Source of the DNA: Kiritimatiellia bacterium
GTDB taxonomy: Bacteria; Verrucomicrobiota; Kiritimatiellia; RFP12; UBA1067
Length of the DNA: 30,938 bases
Direction of reading: 5' to 3'
NCBI GenBank assembly: GCA_016296065.1
Contig: JAEDKA010000047.1
Coordinates: 1 to 30,938, forward strand
In this document: positions 28,244 to 30,938 of the stretch, one piece after another
Position numbering within the stretch: position 1 is the stretch's first letter
Layout: every line of letters begins with the position of its first letter
The notes under the pieces: generated by a model
The model's input: only the letters and a program-made list of their open reading frames with translations
Database searches by the model: none
What the model was told of the DNA's origin: nothing
Program-made: the position numbers and the translations under genes

Positions 28244-28546
28244 CTATAAACACGCTGTGCGGCGCAGCGGCTTGACGGTCTCAACTATCTTGCCCCAGAC
28301 GCTGCCCTTCGCGACATCCATTTCGTACTGGCTCTGCAGGTTGAGCCAGACCTCGGGCGTCGTGCCGAAGAACCTTGCGAGGCGCAGCGCCGTGTCGGCG
28401 GATATGCCGCGCCGCCCGAGCGCAATTTCATTGACGCACCGCAGGGGAACGTGTATCTCCTTCGCCAGACGGTACTGCGACAGGCCCATTGGCTTGAGAA
28501 AATCCTCCACAAGCACCTCGCCAGGATGTACAGGCTTCATCTTCAT
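28244..28546 (-). CDS. higA: HigA-family antitoxin (HTH)
   Basis: The 100-aa protein is a Xre/HigA-type helix-turn-helix: HPGEVLVEDFLKPMGLSQYRLAKEIHVPLRCVNEIALGRRGISADTALRLARFFGTTPEVWLNLQSQYEMD, a near-complete match to the VapI/HigA pattern. It would bind the toxin and repress the operon. ATG at 28546 with AAGGAG, 12 nt after the higB stop. The gene is intact although the toxin gene is frameshifted. The operator candidate is at 28850-28880. Confidence 0.9.
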   Translation of the reverse strand: MKMKPVHPGEVLVEDFLKPMGLSQYRLAKEIHVPLRCVNEIALGRRGISADTALRLARFFGTTPEVWLNLQSQYEMDVAKGSVWGKIVETVKPLRRTACL

Positions 28547-28558
28547 CTTCTAGCTCCT

Positions 28559-28832
28559 TCAATGATAGTCTACTATTTCCACATTCTCGGCTCCGCCATC
28601 CCTCCAGACGAAGCATATCCGCCATTGGTCGTTGATGCGGATTGAATCTTGCCCCGCCCTGTCGCCGGAAAGGGCCTCGAGACGATTCCCGGGCGGGATG
28701 CGCAAGTCTTCAAGCGCAGCCGCCGCCATGAGATATTTGACTGAAGGCGACCCGCTCAAACGAGCGAAACCTGCGAACGGTCTCGCCGCTCGCAAACTTC
28801 TCGGTATCCTTGTCTTGGAAGCTTTTTATCAT
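28559..28832 (-). pseudogene. higB: HigB-type toxin gene with a frameshift
   Basis: From ATG 28832 the frame reads MIKSFQDKDTEKFASGETVRRFRSFERVA, the usual HigB N-terminus. It then goes out of frame near 28740-28750 and stops. The rest continues in another frame as VKYLMAAAALEDLRIPPGNRLEALSGDRAGQDSIRINDQWRICFVW...VEIVDYH, the usual C-terminus with the ribosome-dependent RNase core. A single-base deletion explains both. A shorter 78-codon frame from 28795 would lack the proper first helix. So the toxin is probably inactive, unless the frameshift is a sequencing error or programmed. Confidence 0.85.
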
Positions 28833-28849
28833 CCACACACTTTGCTGCT

Positions 28850-28880
28850 AACCATATCCGATATGATTACATATTTGGTT
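28850..28880. promoter_or_regulatory. Candidate higBA operator
   Basis: Imperfect inverted repeat 'aaccatat...atatttggtt', AT-rich, just upstream of the higB ATG and clearly different from the palindrome/-10 elements. Position and symmetry fit a HigA-bound operator; no footprint evidence. Confidence 0.45.
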
Positions 28881-28916
28881 ATCACCTGTCAATCGACGGC
28901 CAATGGCCGAACGCCT

Positions 28917-29717
28917 TCATGGAAAGCATTTTTCAAATTCGCGGAAGTTGCGGTCGTTGCGGCGATAGGGAATCGCAAAACCGATATGGTCAAAGTAACT
29001 CGCATACCGCTCGTCGAGGAGGACTTTCTTGAAGCAGGCCGCCACAAGCGAGGGGCTGTTGCCGAACGCCCCGCATCCCCACGCGCCAAGTACGAGATTG
29101 CGATGACCCTTCCGCAACGCCAGCTCCAGGATCATTCTGATGCGCCGTTCGAATACATCAACCAGAGTCCGCCTTGTAAGAAACAGGCCAAGAGCGCGCC
29201 TGTTTGGTGCGGCAGCGGAAACGACGGACACCACACGCGGCTCGAAGAGAAGTTCGCACCGCTCGTTCCTAAATACCACCACGTTCGGCGAGTAGATGAG
29301 TGTGTCGGCCTCCGCTCGACGGATATGCAGGTTGTTCTCGCGGTAGAACTTCTTAGCCTCCGGCGACTTCAACGAGGCGTACAACGTCGACCTCCGGCAG
29401 ATCGACTCCTCCTGCGCATTCGCGCAAAGATAGAATCCTCCGCCCGCGAAATGCGCGTTCGCGAAGTTGAGCACGAGCGGATTCTCAAGCCGCATCGCCT
29501 TTTCAAGAACATCGATGTTCTCGACGGATATCCGAGCCTCGCCTTGCGCTCCGCGAACCGATTCCCCGTTCGGCACGAGATCTCCCATCCTCCAGACTTC
29601 TGCAGCCCTGAAATCTACATCAGGGAAGCGCACGTCCTTCCCGGCGACGCAATACGAGGATTCAGCGACAATCCTCAGCGTCTCGCGCGTGATGCGTATG
29701 TTTGATAACTCGCTCAT
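28917..29717 (-). CDS. Microbial-type PARG (poly(ADP-ribose) glycohydrolase / TIGR02452 family)
   Basis: The 266-aa protein has the N-terminal helical part of the family (RETLRIVAESSY), then the macrodomain-like catalytic core. The PARG signature is GGGFYLCANAQEE (GGG at 92-94, QEE at 102-104), followed by ICRRSTLYASL, the conserved VVVFRNE strand, and GAWGCGAFGNSP near the end. The family removes ADP-ribose from proteins. Start chosen at ATG 29717, with GGAGGAGGAG; a longer frame to 29777 is a shadow. The RHS frame overlaps it by 56 nt, so the two are in one unit. An immunity or antagonist role toward an ADP-ribosylating toxin is an attractive inference. Confidence 0.88.
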   Translation of the reverse strand: MSELSNIRITRETLRIVAESSYCVAGKDVRFPDVDFRAAEVWRMGDLVPNGESVRGAQGEARISVENIDVLEKAMRLENPLVLNFANAHFAGGGFYLCANAQEESICRRSTLYASLKSPEAKKFYRENNLHIRRAEADTLIYSPNVVVFRNERCELLFEPRVVSVVSAAAPNRRALGLFLTRRTLVDVFERRIRMILELALRKGHRNLVLGAWGCGAFGNSPSLVAACFKKVLLDERYASYFDHIGFAIPYRRNDRNFREFEKCFP

Positions 29718-30546
29718 TTTCTCCTCCTCCACTTGACAATCGCCCCAAAGCATTCTTGCCTTCAATCCAGTGTCCATGCGAATATGCGTATGTTATCAGC
29801 GAATACGGATTGCCGCCGGACTGCACGAGTTCATCGTTAATGTAATCAAGCAGGACCAATTCGCCCTTCTCATCGCATCGCTGCAGAATGTAATACTGAG
29901 AGCCGATGTCCGCAAGGCATACCATTGTGCCCCCTGCGGCCCAGCCGCCAGCGGCTCCCAACGCTATGTCATAAGCAACCCCAGAATACTCGCCGGCAGT
30001 ATAAGCTCCAGATGACGTATCTGTAATGTCAGACAACCCAATTTCAGGATAAACTGCTTCCCGAAATGCTTTGGTTGCACCAAAAGAAATCGTGTCGCCA
30101 AATCCAGCAAAAAAATCTGACGCGGCGAACATGAAACTCATAAAATCCTCACCCGACGGATCCATGCGGTTCACGGGGTCATTGTCGCAGAAGGCGTAGA
30201 CGTTCCAGCCGCCTTCGAGCAAAATCGGATCCTTCGAAATCCAGCGGCCCGTCTCCGCGTCGTACCAGCGGCAGCCGAATTCGACGAGGCCAGTGTCGGG
30301 ATCGTAAAGCCCGCCCTGGAACCCGAACGGCTGGAAGCCGGGATTGGTGTCGCAGAGAACGCGCCCGAAGGAGTCGTAGTCAAGCCGCTGCGCGGTTTCG
30401 CCGCAGGAATGGACCCGTTCCTCGCGCACGACAACGCGGCCGAGTCCGTCGCGCTGTAAAGGCGCCCCGAGTCGCGACGACAGCACGAGATGGCGCGGCC
30501 TGAATCCGCCGCGCCTCATCGTGCCTCTGATCGTCTGTCGCTTCAT
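29662..30546 (-). CDS. Orphan RHS C-terminal cassette (truncated polymorphic toxin)
   Basis: The 294-aa protein contains only the last part of an RHS core: ...LDYDSFGRVL, GFQGGLYDPDTGLVEFGCRWYDAETGRWISKDPI, and NVYAFCDNDPVNRMDPSG, the point where variable C-terminal toxins are attached. The following linker (FGDTISFGATKAFREA...SSGAYTAGEYSGVAYDIALGAAGG) leads to a short ~95-residue end without a toxin family I recognise. It ends inside the PARG gene. The ATG at 30546 lies 7 nt after a TATAAT (30559-30554), so a full-length RHS gene has been replaced by a promoter plus the tail. Whether it is expressed or decayed is unclear. Confidence 0.8.
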   Translation of the reverse strand: MKRQTIRGTMRRGGFRPRHLVLSSRLGAPLQRDGLGRVVVREERVHSCGETAQRLDYDSFGRVLCDTNPGFQPFGFQGGLYDPDTGLVEFGCRWYDAETGRWISKDPILLEGGWNVYAFCDNDPVNRMDPSGEDFMSFMFAASDFFAGFGDTISFGATKAFREAVYPEIGLSDITDTSSGAYTAGEYSGVAYDIALGAAGGWAAGGTMVCLADIGSQYYILQRCDEKGELVLLDYINDELVQSGGNPYSLITYAYSHGHWIEGKNALGRLSSGGGENERVIKHTHHARDAEDCR

Positions 30547-30553
30547 GCCGAGA

Positions 30554-30563
30554 ATTATACCAA
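30554..30563 (-). promoter_or_regulatory. -10 element for the RHS cassette, palindrome absent
   Basis: Minus strand: AAATTTGG then TATAAT (30559-30554), without the GC stem. The predicted start is next to the ATG at 30546. Confidence 0.55.
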
Positions 30564-30938
30564 ATTTCCCTTTGCCTTCTCTACCCGCCATCGCCCCCAC
30601 ACACTCCGCCCACGTCACTTATTGCAATATGTGACGCAGGCGAAACAGCAAGAATGTACACAGCCAAGTCTCTTAACGAAGCATCGCGATTCTCAAATTT
30701 CCCATCGCGACAACAATGAACAACAACACCCCCAAAAAGCAAATGTGCGATAAACCACCAAGGATAACATGATAACGATTCTTGCGCCTAACTTCAAACC
30801 GCGCCAACCACGCTGCATTTTATCCTCAGTGTCGTTATGCATAGGTCTCTCCATGTAGACCAAATGGGGGCCAAATGTGGAGATGCACTATTCCCCGAAT
30901 TTGAGACACTCTAAATAAGCCGTAGTGGTTGTCTCCTT
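30564..30938. other. Gene-poor right end, possible broken membrane-protein gene
   Basis: No confident gene is present. On the minus strand a frame from ATG 30854 to 30693 (53 aa) includes a hydrophobic IVIMLSLVVY stretch. Two other frames continue it with hydrophobic and protein-like sequence (GVLLFIVVAMGN; RDLAVYILAVSPASHI) to near 30590, which suggests a small frame-disrupted membrane-protein gene. The last 51 bases could be the 3' end of another minus-strand gene (stop at 30888). All of this is weak. Confidence 0.3.

Noticed and set aside
4655..30563. Interpreting the repeated palindromes as a CRISPR array or simple REP cluster
   Set aside because: Copies are single, 0.1-4 kb apart, always at gene boundaries and mostly oriented by the next gene, with no spacers between adjacent copies.

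Overview
The window is GC-rich bacterial DNA, about 31 kb, with almost every gene on the minus strand. The gene content suggests a member of the PVC superphylum, perhaps a gut Kiritimatiellota- or Lentisphaerota-like lineage. It includes many secreted or lipoprotein orphans, secretin/STN-like proteins, DUF3592 and zinc-ribbon membrane proteins, an RHS remnant, a serpin and a chagasin-like inhibitor. That placement is inference; there is no rRNA or other phylogenetic marker here. No tRNA, rRNA or CRISPR array was seen.

Layout, left to right. (1) 1-2450: a paralogous orphan secreted protein and a zeta-toxin-like kinase with a small partner gene. (2) 2472-4683: a secretin-like lipoprotein, short L,D-transpeptidase and MGMT operon. 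(3) 4892-9270: an orphan vsr endonuclease behind a truncated secretion leader, a zinc-ribbon rhomboid-like membrane protein, a chagasin-PHP hydrolase fusion and a metallophosphoesterase. (4) 9271-9965: a gene-free block bounded by inverted repeats and holding a long hairpin. (5) 9966-13274: a three-gene overlapping operon and a second surface-repeat protein, then a divergent DUF3592 gene (13304-14917). (6) 14918-19313: a repeat-rich gap, a polytopic membrane protein, three lipoproteins in tandem, a secreted TPR-like protein and a DUF2007-like protein. (7) 19321-24784: a HipA-like kinase fused to a winged helix, a second membrane-protein/orphan operon and a membrane-tethered serpin. (8) 24812-28180: an esterase, a Tat-exported Fe/Mn superoxide dismutase, a divergent zinc-ribbon gene and an STN-like protein. 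(9) 28244-30546: a higBA pair with frameshifted higB, a PARG-type macrodomain gene and an orphan RHS C-terminal cassette.

The most striking feature is a dispersed intergenic element found at nearly every transcription-unit boundary. Read in the direction of the gene it precedes, it has a GC palindrome (GCGGC-GCATCN-GCCGC type), then GGATT, then the extended -10 sequence TTTGGTATAAT. The gene start follows 6-60 nt later. The palindrome usually abuts the stop codon of the upstream gene, so one ~32-bp module fills the gap between two genes and could act as terminator/insulator and promoter at once. The only two confident plus-strand genes are both served by mirror-image versions, one of them a perfect 46-bp palindrome with a TATAAT facing each way. 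Genes that lack the element on their 5' side overlap or closely follow a neighbour, as in an operon. In at least seven cases the ATG lies at or within two bases of the predicted transcription start, which suggests leaderless mRNAs.

The window also shows module shuffling: near-identical secretion leaders on unrelated proteins, a 196-bp internal fragment of the rhomboid-like gene copied 21 kb away, and a copy of the dismutase 3' end in an intergenic gap.
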